From: CBDFHF01 sp965247565
Lineage (GTDB): Bacteria > Pseudomonadota > Gammaproteobacteria > Methylococcales > Methylomonadaceae
Assembly: GCA_965247565.1 (NCBI GenBank)
Contig: CBDFHF010000003.1
Coordinates: 1 to 64,000 of the forward strand
Direction of reading: 5' to 3'
Length of the DNA stretch: 64,000 bases
The stretch's first letter is position 1; every line of letters begins with the position of its first letter. Below are positions 10,301 to 19,572 of this stretch, piece by piece. Below the pieces are notes generated by a model. The model was not told the origin of the DNA. It made no database searches and was given only the letters and a program-made list of their open reading frames with translations. The position numbers were made by a program, and so were the translations under genes.

Positions 10301-12869
10301 GCTATCCAACTATTTGAACACTATTTGTCCGGCAGTCCAGCCCATTGCATTAAGTAGCGTACAAGCCGCACACGAAATCACCTCAACTTTTGCATCTGGC
10401 GCAATGAGTCATGGAGCATTATTGGCAGAGGCTCACGAAGCGGTGGCTCAAGGCACTAACATTGTAGGAGCCTTGAGTAACTCCGGCGAAGGTGGTGAAC
10501 ACTCTAGCCGCTTCAATACACTTCGTTCTAGTAAAATCAAACAATTCGCTTCTGGTCGCTTCGGCGTCTGGGCCGGCTATTTGGCTGACCCCAATATTCA
10601 GGAAATTGAAATAAAAATTGCCCAAGGTGCAAAGCCAGGTGAAGGTGGTCAGTTGCCAGCCGCTAAAGTTTCCGTAGAAATTGCTGCCTTACGAGGAGGT
10701 ACTCCGCGGGTCGAGCTAGTCAGTCCACCTCCACATCATGACACTTACTCAATCGAAGACTTAGGCCAGTTAATTCATGATGCCAAAGCCGCACGGATTA
10801 AAGTCGGGGTTAAACTGGTATCTTCTGAAGGAATTGGCACCATTGCTGTTGGTGTTGCCAAAGCAGGTGCAGATATCATTAACGTGGCCGGCAATACGGG
10901 TGGTACGGGCGCTGCGGCAGTAACCAGTCTTAAGAATAGCGGTCGCTCTCCTGAAATCGGCATTGCTGAAGTGCATCAGGCATTATCGATCAATGGCTTG
11001 AGGGATAAGGTGATATTACGTTGTAGTGGTGCCCATCAGAGCGGTACAGACGTCATCAAGTCCGCCATTCTGGGTGCTGACTCTTTCGAATTCGGTACTA
11101 CGGCTTTAATGATGCTGCGCTGCGTGATGGCGAAAAACTGCAATATTAAATGCCCCGCAGGTTTAACCACAGCTCATGAAGAGTTCAAAGGCGACCCACG
11201 AGTGCTGGCTCAATACTTCATGAATCTGGCTCATGAAGTTAGAGAAATATTAGCTAACCTTGGCTACCGCAGCTTGCTTGAGATACGAGGCAAAACCGAT
11301 TTACTGCATTTGATCGACCACCCCTGCATGATTGGTCAAATCGATCTGCGGAAAATGCTGGCGCAGGTTGACGTCATAAAAATTGCCAAGCCGGTTTATC
11401 TTGAAGCCAACTTTGCAATAGACGATAAAATTTTCGAACTGGTTAAAGCAAGTTTACTAAGAAAAACTCAACAACCCATTGTTATTGAAGGTCCGGAATA
11501 TAAACTCAACAACCGCAATAAAACTCTGGGCGGCCAAGCAGCTATTGATATCGAACGTTTCTTATCTTACGAAGCCAGTGATGAGTTAGTTGCAAATTCA
11601 AAACTTATCTATACCAACCAGCATGGCCGTCGGTACTTAGCACCCGATAGCGTTATTATCCGTACTCACGGTTCCGCTGGGCAAAGTTACGCCGCATTTA
11701 TGAATGACGGCATGCGCATGGAACACTTGGGTACATGTAATGATGGAGTTGGCAAATCTGCTTGCGGTGGTACGCTGGTAGTTGAATCACCAGGTGGCGG
11801 TATAAAAACACCGGGCAATAATGTGCTCATCGGCAACTTTGCGCTGTTTGGTGCGACCGGCGGTAAGGCATTTATCAATGGTGAAGCTGGCGACCGCTTT
11901 GCAGTCAGAAACTCCGGGGCTATGGCTGTCGTGGAAGGCGTTGGCGATTTCGCTTGCGAATACATGACCAATGGGGCGGTGCTGAACATTGGTGGTTTTG
12001 GCAAAGGTTTTTGCAACGGTATGTCTGGCGGTAATGCTTACCAATATGACCCAGAAAATCTGTTGGAAAACTTATACGATAAAACCTCAGTTGAATTACA
12101 CAGCTTAGCTGAGGACACAGAGACGGCTCGCGCTCACGAGCAATTCATTCTTTACATGCTTGAGCAACATACGGAAGCCGCTAATTCTAGCAAAGCCAGA
12201 AATCTGCTAAATAACTGGGCAAGTGAACGCAAGCATTTTAAGTTTGCCCTACCTTTATGGCTATTTAAAACCCAAACTGCCAAATACCTACAACAGAGCA
12301 TGGACCGCAAAGAAATGGTCGAGGAATTGGCTTTAGAATTGGCACATCAGCAACATAACCAAGTTAAAAAAGCTTATCAAACTAATCAGCCACTGTTTGG
12401 AGGTGCTATTCCAGCCTACGGCACAATAGATAACAGCCTAACGTTTAAACTAGTTAACAGTTTTTCCGTATTGGAAAAGGCGCAACAAATTGCCCGAGAG
12501 ATGCTCAAGCACTTACCAGAAAACCTGCGTACCTCAAAACATATCGAACAAGCGGCGCAAAAACTGATTATTGAACGTCCACGTAAATTACACGAAGCGC
12601 TGATTAAAAATACCCGTGAAGCTTATAGCAATTACAATGATGAACAATTGTCATCCCTACTAGCCAACAAGCGTCTTGGAGATTATAAAACCGCATTAAT
12701 TAACCGTGACGTACAAAGCCTTTATTCCATAGGTTCAACCGCCTGGATTATTGAGCAAGATAAGCTCAACAATACGGCACTAGCCGGCATTCCCAGTATC
12801 GAAGAATATTTGGCGGGATTAGTAGGCTTAGGTATAGTTCAAGATATGTTCAACGAACAAACGGCTTAA
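7308..12869 (+). CDS. gltB: Glutamate synthase large subunit (GltB-like), C-terminally extended
   Basis: It transfers glutamine amide nitrogen to 2-oxoglutarate. The class II amidotransferase cysteine lies in DSCGVGF (Cys50 of the longest frame), with MLYNAELSQDSCG matching the processing region of E. coli GltB. A synthase TIM-barrel domain follows (GALSNSGEGGEH, then AKPGEGGQLPA), then the 3Fe-4S motif CVMAKNCNIKCPAG and a glycine-rich beta-helix (GGFGKGFCNGMSGG). The frame opens at a GTG (7308); ATGs at 7386 or 7422 are likelier starts. At about 1850 residues it is some 330 longer than usual, the excess being a helical C-terminal region I do not recognise. No gltD is adjacent; a diflavin reductase follows 71 bp downstream. 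Confidence 0.88.
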   Translation: MNVTRILVKNEHCAHLANSMTQRAESMTKNSRLGNKESMLYNAELSQDSCGVGFITHKHSKQTHELLTLSHEALCTIPHRGGMSAEGIGDGAGVNIDLSLNFFRKITDISSLELGQFGVANFFFPEDHDRFDSVARELVERHFKNADLPIMQWRDVPVDKSVLSEAALKAQLPIKQCIFGRPSSLQTSSHEAFEKHIQATLLDIEVEGFSTPELNGFYPLSMSSRTQVYKGRLNSNEVIPYFIDLYDVDHQICTLFFHTRFSTNTAPATMMAQPFRYMAHNGELNTDKKNRLSENAIARQHNKQIAFPCGQSDSGRLDQTLTRRINEDHLDIVTAVLAMMPPAWENDTTLSPEVRAMLEYFSLYEEKNDGPAALIFNDGIRVGARLDRLGLRPLRSVETADYLAVMSEAGQIDFPPKDVLKRGRIEAGGMLYFDHSTGEAYNSHQVMERLAKEKDYRALLKQKAIHISELPEIKLSELNNQHAFNIDQQHTAYSLNQESFKFLLDPILTTGMEKVSAMGYGLAPNALSSAEGGMSRYFSQRFAQVTNPPLDSIRESDGMTLRVALGAKPTFSDEHSKQLVIDSPLLQRTHLEQIRKQGTVSTTTLDMLYTPDFNNSQENENNLEAALLAACIEVEKAARSNIGIIILSDANISQDKAAIPALLMVAAANQHLVKQGLRFNSSLITETGQAASPHDIATLLGFGASAICPISVHNRVISQFATADQQKILDKFQKGAEKSLMKTMGKFGLCTAESYIGGEFFESNYLDTDEPKLSPYFPNIHASVGGVRYADIAASATEWHYKALAVREEKDIPFLGLFKERQDGAGHSYGNTAVREYINMTDEDISYIPQHKAPEASDTAYVDFGYDKRTPEQIDHFGITPAYRSFAKNLYLERDSRPAALRDIMDFPADVTAANTTEDFDRILGKQNLRGNINYLVRGLTVNKTNEGSYKVRLTENASQIRLGQLATHFSNRFSFTDFKISVIADSVAIAVGDANSLLSNYLNTICPAVQPIALSSVQAAHEITSTFASGAMSHGALLAEAHEAVAQGTNIVGALSNSGEGGEHSSRFNTLRSSKIKQFASGRFGVWAGYLADPNIQEIEIKIAQGAKPGEGGQLPAAKVSVEIAALRGGTPRVELVSPPPHHDTYSIEDLGQLIHDAKAARIKVGVKLVSSEGIGTIAVGVAKAGADIINVAGNTGGTGAAAVTSLKNSGRSPEIGIAEVHQALSINGLRDKVILRCSGAHQSGTDVIKSAILGADSFEFGTTALMMLRCVMAKNCNIKCPAGLTTAHEEFKGDPRVLAQYFMNLAHEVREILANLGYRSLLEIRGKTDLLHLIDHPCMIGQIDLRKMLAQVDVIKIAKPVYLEANFAIDDKIFELVKASLLRKTQQPIVIEGPEYKLNNRNKTLGGQAAIDIERFLSYEASDELVANSKLIYTNQHGRRYLAPDSVIIRTHGSAGQSYAAFMNDGMRMEHLGTCNDGVGKSACGGTLVVESPGGGIKTPGNNVLIGNFALFGATGGKAFINGEAGDRFAVRNSGAMAVVEGVGDFACEYMTNGAVLNIGGFGKGFCNGMSGGNAYQYDPENLLENLYDKTSVELHSLAEDTETARAHEQFILYMLEQHTEAANSSKARNLLNNWASERKHFKFALPLWLFKTQTAKYLQQSMDRKEMVEELALELAHQQHNQVKKAYQTNQPLFGGAIPAYGTIDNSLTFKLVNSFSVLEKAQQIAREMLKHLPENLRTSKHIEQAAQKLIIERPRKLHEALIKNTREAYSNYNDEQLSSLLANKRLGDYKTALINRDVQSLYSIGSTAWIIEQDKLNNTALAGIPSIEEYLAGLVGLGIVQDMFNEQTA

Positions 12870-12940
12870 GCAAAGATAAAATATCGCTCTAAGTAAGCTA
12901 TGGAGTGATAAATGCCTATTCGAATTTTTAATAGTTAAAA

Positions 12941-14683
12941 ATGAAAACACCTCATATCCCATTAAACTCACCCTACAGCGATTCACAACGCGCTTGGTTA
13001 AGCGGTTTTTTTGCTGGCATGCACACTCACATGATTCAAAGCGCCAGCTCAATTAATCAAGCTGACGCCCGCATCATTAACATTATTTACGGCAGCCAAA
13101 CAGGTAATGCTGAATCTGTTGCCAACGACGCCGCTAATGTTGCTAAAGCACATGGTTTAAAGCCTGTCGTTAAAGGCATGGATGAAATAGAAATTACTGC
13201 TTTTGCCGACATGGAGTATCTGCTGGTCGTTACCAGCACCTATGGTGAAGGCGAAATGCCCGATAATGCTCAAATGCTTTGGGAAGCCATCAACACTGAT
13301 GCGGCTCCCAGACTAGACAATTTGAAGTTCTCCGTCTTAGCATTGGGAGACACTAGCTATGATTTATTTTGTAAGGCAGGCATAGATTGGGACAATAAAT
13401 TGGCCGAATTGGGTGCTAATCGTATCTATAACCGCATCGACTGCGACGTACATTTTGAGGAGTTGGCTGAAGGCTGGATGAGCTCGGTTATTCCACAAAT
13501 GGCTGAAGGTGCTGTATCAGCCAGTCCGACCCTGGATACCACTACCAAAGCAGAAAAATCTCAATACAATCGTAAAAATCCATTTCCTGCAAAATTGCTG
13601 GTAAACCGCGTATTGACTGATGAATCTTCATCTAAAGAGACTCGCCACTATGAAATATCAATAGCGGGTTCTGGTCTGAGCTATGAGGCAGGCGACGCTT
13701 TATGCATTGTGCCTACCAACTGCCCGGAACTGGTAGCCAATATAATTAAGGCGATTGGTTGCACTGGAGATGAAGATGAGCCTGTTAACGGACAGCTTAT
13801 GCCTTTGTCAGAGGCTTTACGCACACATTTTGAAATCAAACTACCCAGCAAGGAGCTCATTGAGGAGCTGGCTACCCGCTCCGGTGATCAAGAACTGAAT
13901 GGGTTGTTAAAGGCTGACGATAAAGAGGCTCTGTCTGATTATTTATGGGGCCGCGATACACTGGATTTACTATTACAGTTTCCACAATGTGAATTTGCTG
14001 CAGCAGAATTTTTAGCTTTGCTAAAACCTCTACAGCACCGCGCTTACTCAATTTCATCCAGCGGAAAAATGTATCCAGATGCAGTGCATCTGACTGTCGC
14101 AAGCGTTCGTTATCATAGCCACAATCGCCAGCACAAAGGTGTTTGCTCAACATTCTTGGCCGATCTGGTTGATGACAATACCAAAGTACACTGCTTTTTC
14201 ACCCCCAACAAAGTCTTTAGAGTACCCGAAGACGATAGCCTCCCTATGGTTATGGTTGGCCCCGGCACCGGAATTGCTCCATTCCGAGCTTTTTTACAAG
14301 AGCGCGAACACCGTAAAGCTACCGGCAAAAATTGGCTTTTCTTTGGCGATCGCAATGCAGCAACTGACTTCATTTATAGAGAAGAACTAGAAACTTATCG
14401 ACAATCAGGCTTATTAGATAGATTAGATTTAGCTTTTTCTCGCGATCAGCAAGAAAAGATTTATGTGCAGAATCGGATGATTGAAAACGGTGCCGAATTA
14501 TTCACCTGGATTGAGCAAGGCGGTTATTTCTTTGTTTGTGGGGATGCTTACAAAATGGCCAAAGATGTAGATCAGGCCTTACATGAAGTCATTGCTACGC
14601 ACGGTAAGCTATCGCAACAACAAACAGTTGATTATGTTAATCAATTGAAAAAAGACAAACGTTACGTTAGGGATGTCTACTAA
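12941..14683 (+). CDS. CysJ-like diflavin reductase (NADPH, FAD, FMN)
   Basis: The 580-residue protein has an N-terminal flavodoxin domain (YGSQTGNAESVAND near 50, STYGEGEMPDNA, LGDTSYDLFCKAG), a CysJ-type FAD domain (RAYSISSS, VCSTFLADL) and an NADPH domain (MVGPGTGIAPFRAFLQER, LFFGDRNAATDF), ending YVRDVY. This is the architecture of the sulfite reductase flavoprotein subunit, moving electrons from NADPH through FAD to FMN. There is no sulfite reductase haemoprotein (cysI) beside it. It lies 71 bp behind gltB on the same strand, so its partner may be the glutamate synthase; that is inference. Confidence 0.88.
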   Translation: MKTPHIPLNSPYSDSQRAWLSGFFAGMHTHMIQSASSINQADARIINIIYGSQTGNAESVANDAANVAKAHGLKPVVKGMDEIEITAFADMEYLLVVTSTYGEGEMPDNAQMLWEAINTDAAPRLDNLKFSVLALGDTSYDLFCKAGIDWDNKLAELGANRIYNRIDCDVHFEELAEGWMSSVIPQMAEGAVSASPTLDTTTKAEKSQYNRKNPFPAKLLVNRVLTDESSSKETRHYEISIAGSGLSYEAGDALCIVPTNCPELVANIIKAIGCTGDEDEPVNGQLMPLSEALRTHFEIKLPSKELIEELATRSGDQELNGLLKADDKEALSDYLWGRDTLDLLLQFPQCEFAAAEFLALLKPLQHRAYSISSSGKMYPDAVHLTVASVRYHSHNRQHKGVCSTFLADLVDDNTKVHCFFTPNKVFRVPEDDSLPMVMVGPGTGIAPFRAFLQEREHRKATGKNWLFFGDRNAATDFIYREELETYRQSGLLDRLDLAFSRDQQEKIYVQNRMIENGAELFTWIEQGGYFFVCGDAYKMAKDVDQALHEVIATHGKLSQQQTVDYVNQLKKDKRYVRDVY

Positions 14684-14716
14684 GCAAAGCTTTTGCCTCG
14701 TTCCAAATTAAACTGA

Positions 14717-14746
14717 CAACCCTAAAGCTTGCAAAGCTTCGGGGTT
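14717..14746. terminator. Hairpin between convergent diflavin reductase and ccmI
   Basis: CAACCCTAAAGCTT and AGCTTCGGGGTTG form a stem around a GCAA loop, with small mismatches. It lies 33 bp after the diflavin reductase stop and 19 bp beyond the ccmI stop on the other strand, so it could end transcription from both sides. There is no long T-run, so efficiency is uncertain. Confidence 0.5.
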
Positions 14747-14765
14747 GCCTAGTTCCCCATTTCAT

Positions 14766-16031
14766 CTAGTGAACAGTATCCGAAATTACAATAGACTTAA
14801 CACCTGCCCTTTCCGCACCTTTTAACTCAATACTGCCAATAGGTTCACCGGGTTGAGGCATAGCACCAGACCCGACTCTAGCCGAAATACGAATGTGATC
14901 AACGGAAGAGATTGTCATGCTGGGTATCATCGCCATTGTGTCATCCAAAGTCAGCTCCAAGGGTAGTTCTTTTACCTGACGCTTGGTAGCAGCCAGCGGG
15001 GCTTTAGGGCCATTAACAGCCTGAGCGTAGATGATCACAAAATCATCTGGTTTAACTTTAGCTTTAAAAGCCTCACCTAACTCTACTTTAACTTGCACAC
15101 TACTAGCAGCATTATTTGCCTGGGATTCTTGCGCTGGTTTTACCGTAGGCGTCGTAGTTTGACTCGCTGCAATTGGATTACCAAGGCGGGCGTTCGCCTG
15201 ATCAAGTAATTTTTGTACTTCCTGATAAGCGGATTCTTCCGGTTTGTAATGCTTCTGTAATTTTGTCCACTGCGTGATAGCCTGTTGAAATTCTCCAGAC
15301 TCCGCACTAACCATACCAGACAACCATAAGCCCATATCGTTATCGGGTTCCAAGGTTAACGCTTTGCTGATCATCGTCGCTGACTCGCCTTTTAAGCTAC
15401 CACCATTGGCCATGGCGATTGCATCAGCCAATTGCAACAAAATATCGGCTTTATCCCCCAGCAAACCTTGTGCTTTGCGTAAAGCTTTTACGGCCTCAGG
15501 ATAACGTTGCAATACTTTGTAGGAATGTCCTAAGCGCATCCAGCCTTCCGCATCGTCGGGTTGAGTCTCAAGACGTTTGGCCAATTTTTCGACCATGGCA
15601 TTGATTTGCTGAGCTTGACCTGCCGGATCATTGGCAGTTTTTTCTTCCATCTTGGCGCTGGTAATATTTTTATCGAATGAGCGCATATCGCCAAGCAAGC
15701 TGTACAAAGCTAGAGCAACCAAGGGGATAGCAAACAATAGGGGAATTGCAAGCCATCGACCTTTATTTTCGTCGTATTTAACTGTCTTGTTGGCTTGTAA
15801 GTCATGAAAGAGACTGACTTCCAGCTCATCTTTAGCTAGATTGAATTGCTCTAAAGTAAGATTGCCACTAGCCAAATCACTCTCCAATTCTTTTAGTTTG
15901 GTCTTGGCCAATTGAATATTGGTTTGCTCATCGCCGTGTATCTGCTCCCCACGCTTTACTAATAGTGGGATCAAAATAAAGCACAACGCCACCAGCAGCA
16001 TCAATGCTGCAAAAATTCCAAACTGAATCAT
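14766..16031 (-). CDS. ccmI: Cytochrome c maturation protein CcmI
   Basis: CcmI is an inner-membrane chaperone that hands apocytochrome c to the CcmF/CcmH haem lyase. The 421-residue protein has a first membrane segment at about 3-25, a cytoplasmic coiled-coil loop, a second segment near 95-115 and a periplasmic TPR region (EGWMRLGHSYKVLQRYPEA, near 165-185) that binds apoprotein, then a beta-rich C-terminal domain. It overlaps ccmH by 4 nt (ATGA) and is the last gene of the ccm operon. Confidence 0.92.
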   Translation of the reverse strand: MIQFGIFAALMLLVALCFILIPLLVKRGEQIHGDEQTNIQLAKTKLKELESDLASGNLTLEQFNLAKDELEVSLFHDLQANKTVKYDENKGRWLAIPLLFAIPLVALALYSLLGDMRSFDKNITSAKMEEKTANDPAGQAQQINAMVEKLAKRLETQPDDAEGWMRLGHSYKVLQRYPEAVKALRKAQGLLGDKADILLQLADAIAMANGGSLKGESATMISKALTLEPDNDMGLWLSGMVSAESGEFQQAITQWTKLQKHYKPEESAYQEVQKLLDQANARLGNPIAASQTTTPTVKPAQESQANNAASSVQVKVELGEAFKAKVKPDDFVIIYAQAVNGPKAPLAATKRQVKELPLELTLDDTMAMIPSMTISSVDHIRISARVGSGAMPQPGEPIGSIELKGAERAGVKSIVISDTVH

Positions 16032-16480
16032 TGTTTGTCACTCTTTTTTAACAACTCTTGAATACGTCGACGTTCGGCATCGGAGACTTGTTCCGCCCCG
16101 AGTCTACGCCGTTTAAGTACAAACCAGAAACCGCAGCCGCCAATTAGTACAGTCAACACCGGTGCCAACCATAGAATCATGGTTTTATTGTTTACCGGTG
16201 GACGATACAGCACAAAATCGCCGTAACGGTTGGTCATGTATTCAATGATTTGCTCGTTGCTGTCACCTTTATTGAGCATTTCATAGACTTTACTGCGTAA
16301 ATCTTGCGCCAGCTCGGCATGGGAGTCGGCGATGTTTTGATTTTGACAAACTAGACAACGTAATTCTTCAGTCAACGCTTGATAACGCAGCTCAAGAGCG
16401 GGATCTTTAAACTCGTAAACTTTGATTTCAGCCTGAATGCTAGCGGTAAACAACACCAACAAGAAAATAATTTTTTTCAT
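16028..16480 (-). CDS. ccmH: Cytochrome c maturation protein CcmH (thiol-redox subunit)
   Basis: CcmH keeps the apocytochrome CXXCH thiols reduced for haem ligation. The 150-residue protein has a signal peptide, the signature LRCLVCQNQNIADS with redox cysteines Cys42 and Cys45, a three-helix domain (QDLRSKVYEML, YMTNRYGDFVLYRPP) and one C-terminal membrane segment near 103-123. It is the short CcmH type, with the CcmI part encoded separately downstream. Its start touches the ccmG stop. Confidence 0.95.
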   Translation of the reverse strand: MKKIIFLLVLFTASIQAEIKVYEFKDPALELRYQALTEELRCLVCQNQNIADSHAELAQDLRSKVYEMLNKGDSNEQIIEYMTNRYGDFVLYRPPVNNKTMILWLAPVLTVLIGGCGFWFVLKRRRLGAEQVSDAERRRIQELLKKSDKQ

Positions 16481-17010
16481 TAGCCAGCCTCGCCATTCAG
16501 CGTTTGCACCAACGGTAAAATCACAGTTTGTAAAATGGTTGGATCCACCGGCCCCGTTTGTTTGTGCCGGATATGACCTTTTTTGTCGATTACAAAAGTT
16601 TCAGGGACGCCATAAACACCCCAGTCCAATCCTGCCATGCCTTCTCTATCTATGACGCTGAGCACATAGGGATTTCCCAGTTGAGCTAGCCATCTCTGCC
16701 CATCTTCGGGAACGTCTTTATAATCAAGACCAACAACATCAACAACACCGGTCCTGGCAAATTCAGTTAAGTAAACGTGCTCCTGACGACAAGAAACACA
16801 CCAAGAAGCCCAAACGTTCAAAAGCCAGACTTTGCCTTTCATTTGTTCCGGAGCGAAGGTTTTAGTCGGCTCATGCAACTGCGGCAAACTGAATGCAGGC
16901 GCTGGTTTTCCTATTAAGGGTGACGGGACTTCACGCGGATCAAGTTTTAGTCCTATGCCTAAAAAAACGACTAACACCGCAAAAGCGCCCAAGGGTAAAA
17001 GGTATCGCAT
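16480..17010 (-). CDS. ccmG: Thiol:disulfide interchange protein CcmG/DsbE
   Basis: CcmG is a membrane-tethered periplasmic thioredoxin that reduces CcmH or apocytochrome cysteines. The 176-residue protein has an N-terminal membrane anchor (4-22), LIGKPAPAFSLP typical of the family, and the active site NVWASWCVSCRQEH with Cys71 and Cys74. The conserved VYGVPETFVID cis-proline loop is also present. A second TlpA/ResA-like protein at 22956-23498 resembles it closely and serves the multihaem operon. Confidence 0.95.
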   Translation of the reverse strand: MRYLLPLGAFAVLVVFLGIGLKLDPREVPSPLIGKPAPAFSLPQLHEPTKTFAPEQMKGKVWLLNVWASWCVSCRQEHVYLTEFARTGVVDVVGLDYKDVPEDGQRWLAQLGNPYVLSVIDREGMAGLDWGVYGVPETFVIDKKGHIRHKQTGPVDPTILQTVILPLVQTLNGEAG

Positions 17011-18959
17011 TAAGCCTCCTGTAATTTAGCGTCTTTACGGTAACGTTTATCATTTACCGCCAAAAAGCCACCAAATGCCATAAACAAACCGCCCATCCAG
17101 ATCCAGCGTACAAAAGGCTTGTAGTAAATACGTAAAGCCCAAGCTCCTTTATCACCTAAAGGTTCACCCAGTGCTACGAATAGATCACGAGTGATACTTG
17201 CATCAATACCCGCTTCCGTCATTGGCATGCCAGATGCCCTGTATATACGTTTTTGCGGCTTTAATTCGCTGATCAATTTTCCCTCTTTTGTCACAGTGAC
17301 GCTACCTTGATTAGCATCGTAATTGGCGCCTTCGGCATCTTTTACACCATTAAAAAGGAAATCATACCCCGCTAGATGCAAAGATTCACCAGGTGCTAAG
17401 CGCACGTCTTTTTCAAGTGTATAAGTCGAAGTTAAAGTAATACCAACAATGAAGACAGCAATACCAAAATGCGCTACCGACATCGCCCAGGTACTCAGGG
17501 GAACATCAGCCAATGCGCTTAACTTATTGGTCTTGTTGCGCAAGCGATTTTGAATCGGCGTAAAAGCGGTTATCGCTGTCCATACTGCTAGCGTTAAACC
17601 AATTAACGCCGCCCAAGAAAAAGATTCCTGCATAAAAGCTAATGCGATACCAGCAGCTACGCTGCAGGCCATTGGCAACCAAAGTAAACCCACTAACCGT
17701 GACACCTTGTCTTGTCGCCAACGGGCTAATACCCCAAAGCCCGCTAAAAATGCCAAAGGGCCCGTCAATGGAATAAACACGCCGTTAAAATAAGGGGGCC
17801 CGACAGAAATCTTGCCTAAACCTAAGGCATCGATAACTAGTGGATACAGAGTACCTAATAGTATGGTCGCCGCCGTGGCTACTAACAGAATATTGTTCAA
17901 CAGTATTAATGCATCACGAGAAACTAGCTCGAAAACACCCTCGCTATGGATTTTTGGCCCTTTGGCTGCAAATAACATCAGTGAGCCACCGACTACAATG
18001 GCCAAAAATACCAGAATAAAAATCCCACGAGTCGGATCACTGGCGAAAGCATGTACAGACGTTAATACCCCTGAACGAACCAGGAAAGTCCCTAATAAAC
18101 TTAAAGAAAAAGCAAACACCGATAGCAGAATCGTCCAACTTTTAAACATACCGCGCTTTTCTGTTACCGCTAGCGAATGGATTAACGCTGTACCCACTAA
18201 CCAAGGCATGAATGAGGCATTTTCCACTGGATCCCAAAACCACCAGCCACCCCAGCCCAATTCGTAATAAGCCCACCAGCTGCCCAGCACTATGCCGGTA
18301 GTCAAAAACATCCAAGCCATCGCTGTCCAGGGCCGGGTCCATCTTACCCAGGCTGCATCCAGTTTGCCATTAATTAAAGCCGCTATGGAAAATGCAAATG
18401 CGACAGAGAATCCCACGTAACCCATGTACAACATAGGTGGATGGATAGCCATGCCTGGATCTTGCAACAGCGGATTTAAATCTTTGCCTTCCAATGGGAT
18501 CGGGAATATCCGCAGAAAAGGATTAGACGTAAAAATAATAAACAAAATAAAACCTACCGCTACCGCACCCATAACGGCAAGCACGGTGGCTATCAATTCA
18601 ACCGGTAGCGTTTTGCTAAACAAAGCTACCGCGGCCGTCCACATTGATAAAATTAGCGCCCATAGTAACAAGGACCCTTCATGCGAACCCCAAACCGCAG
18701 CGACCCGATAGATAAATGGCAAGTGCGTATTCGAGTTTAACGCCACATATTCAACTGAAAAATCGTGATTGATAAAGGCATAAGTTAGACAGCAATAAGC
18801 CAATACCACGAAGCCAAGTTGAGCGAACGCTGCGGGTCTGGCAATGGCAATCCAACTACCGACGCCTCTTTGCACACCCAGCATGGGCACTATGGCCAAT
18901 ACCAACGACATACACAGCGCGATTATTAATGAAAAAAGACCGATTTCCGGGGCAATCAT
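17010..18959 (-). CDS. ccmF: Cytochrome c haem lyase subunit CcmF
   Basis: CcmF is the large polytopic membrane protein that attaches haem from holo-CcmE to apocytochrome c. At 649 residues it has normal length, with many membrane segments and the tryptophan-rich WWD motif WGGWWFWDPVEN at 236-247. The periplasmic haem-ligand region HPPMLYMGYVG is near 173-183. Start and stop overlap or abut ccmE and ccmG, so translation is probably coupled. The number of cytochromes nearby makes it the central assembly factor for this region. Confidence 0.96.
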   Translation of the reverse strand: MIAPEIGLFSLIIALCMSLVLAIVPMLGVQRGVGSWIAIARPAAFAQLGFVVLAYCCLTYAFINHDFSVEYVALNSNTHLPFIYRVAAVWGSHEGSLLLWALILSMWTAAVALFSKTLPVELIATVLAVMGAVAVGFILFIIFTSNPFLRIFPIPLEGKDLNPLLQDPGMAIHPPMLYMGYVGFSVAFAFSIAALINGKLDAAWVRWTRPWTAMAWMFLTTGIVLGSWWAYYELGWGGWWFWDPVENASFMPWLVGTALIHSLAVTEKRGMFKSWTILLSVFAFSLSLLGTFLVRSGVLTSVHAFASDPTRGIFILVFLAIVVGGSLMLFAAKGPKIHSEGVFELVSRDALILLNNILLVATAATILLGTLYPLVIDALGLGKISVGPPYFNGVFIPLTGPLAFLAGFGVLARWRQDKVSRLVGLLWLPMACSVAAGIALAFMQESFSWAALIGLTLAVWTAITAFTPIQNRLRNKTNKLSALADVPLSTWAMSVAHFGIAVFIVGITLTSTYTLEKDVRLAPGESLHLAGYDFLFNGVKDAEGANYDANQGSVTVTKEGKLISELKPQKRIYRASGMPMTEAGIDASITRDLFVALGEPLGDKGAWALRIYYKPFVRWIWMGGLFMAFGGFLAVNDKRYRKDAKLQEA

Positions 18960-19414
18960 TGCGCACTCTCCTTTTTAACTGGCGTTTTCATGCTACCAGC
19001 GACTTCCGGTGGCATGTAGTTTTCATCATGTTTGGCTAACACTTCCTGAGCAACAAACACGCCTTGAGCATTTAATTTGCCGTTAGCAATAATGCCCTGT
19101 CCTTCGCGGAAAAGATCCGGCAAAATTCCCGTGTATTCAACGGTGACTTCTTTTGCCATATCAGTTAAGGTAAATCTGACTGTCGTATTATCGCCTGGGC
19201 GTTGCACGCTGCCTTTGACCACCATGCCACCCAATCTGAATAAATGATCTTTAGGGGCCTTACCTTCAACCACATCAGATGTGGAAAAGAAAAACATCAG
19301 ATTTTCATTAAATGACCGCAAACCAAACCAAGCCGCAATAGAAACGCCTGCAACCATTAATAAAATCAGCCATAAGCGTTTTTTGCGCATGGGCTTCATT
19401 TTTAAAAGATCCAT
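18956..19414 (-). CDS. ccmE: Haem chaperone CcmE
   Basis: CcmE covalently carries haem in the periplasm from CcmC to CcmF. The 152-residue protein has one N-terminal membrane anchor (12-32), the OB-fold core and the haem-binding site LAKHDENYMPPEV, with His129 as covalent attachment residue and Tyr133 as likely axial ligand. Its ATG shares one base with the ccmD stop (TAATG). Confidence 0.96.
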   Translation of the reverse strand: MDLLKMKPMRKKRLWLILLMVAGVSIAAWFGLRSFNENLMFFFSTSDVVEGKAPKDHLFRLGGMVVKGSVQRPGDNTTVRFTLTDMAKEVTVEYTGILPDLFREGQGIIANGKLNAQGVFVAQEVLAKHDENYMPPEVAGSMKTPVKKESAQ

Positions 19415-19572
19415 TATTTTTGTCTCCGTAAGCGCTTAAGTTGCAATTCCCGTAACTGAATTCTGTGCGTTATTAAAGGTTTTACAATGCCTATCAACAT
19501 GATCAGAAAAGCAATCCCGTAAGAAGTCCATACATAAAAGGCATAGCCGCCCATCGCCCAAAAATCGCTCAT
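19414..19572 (-). CDS. ccmD: Haem exporter accessory protein CcmD
   Basis: A 52-residue frame, MSDFWAMGGYAFYVW to RLRRQK, fills the gap between ccmC and ccmE. It has the CcmD pattern: a short periplasmic N terminus with MGGYAFYVW, one membrane helix (SYGIAFLIMLIGIV) and a basic cytoplasmic tail. CcmD helps release holo-CcmE from the CcmABC complex. It overlaps the ccmC stop by 4 nt (ATGA) and the ccmE start by 1 nt, with GGAGAA just upstream. Confidence 0.95.
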   Translation of the reverse strand: MSDFWAMGGYAFYVWTSYGIAFLIMLIGIVKPLITHRIQLRELQLKRLRRQK

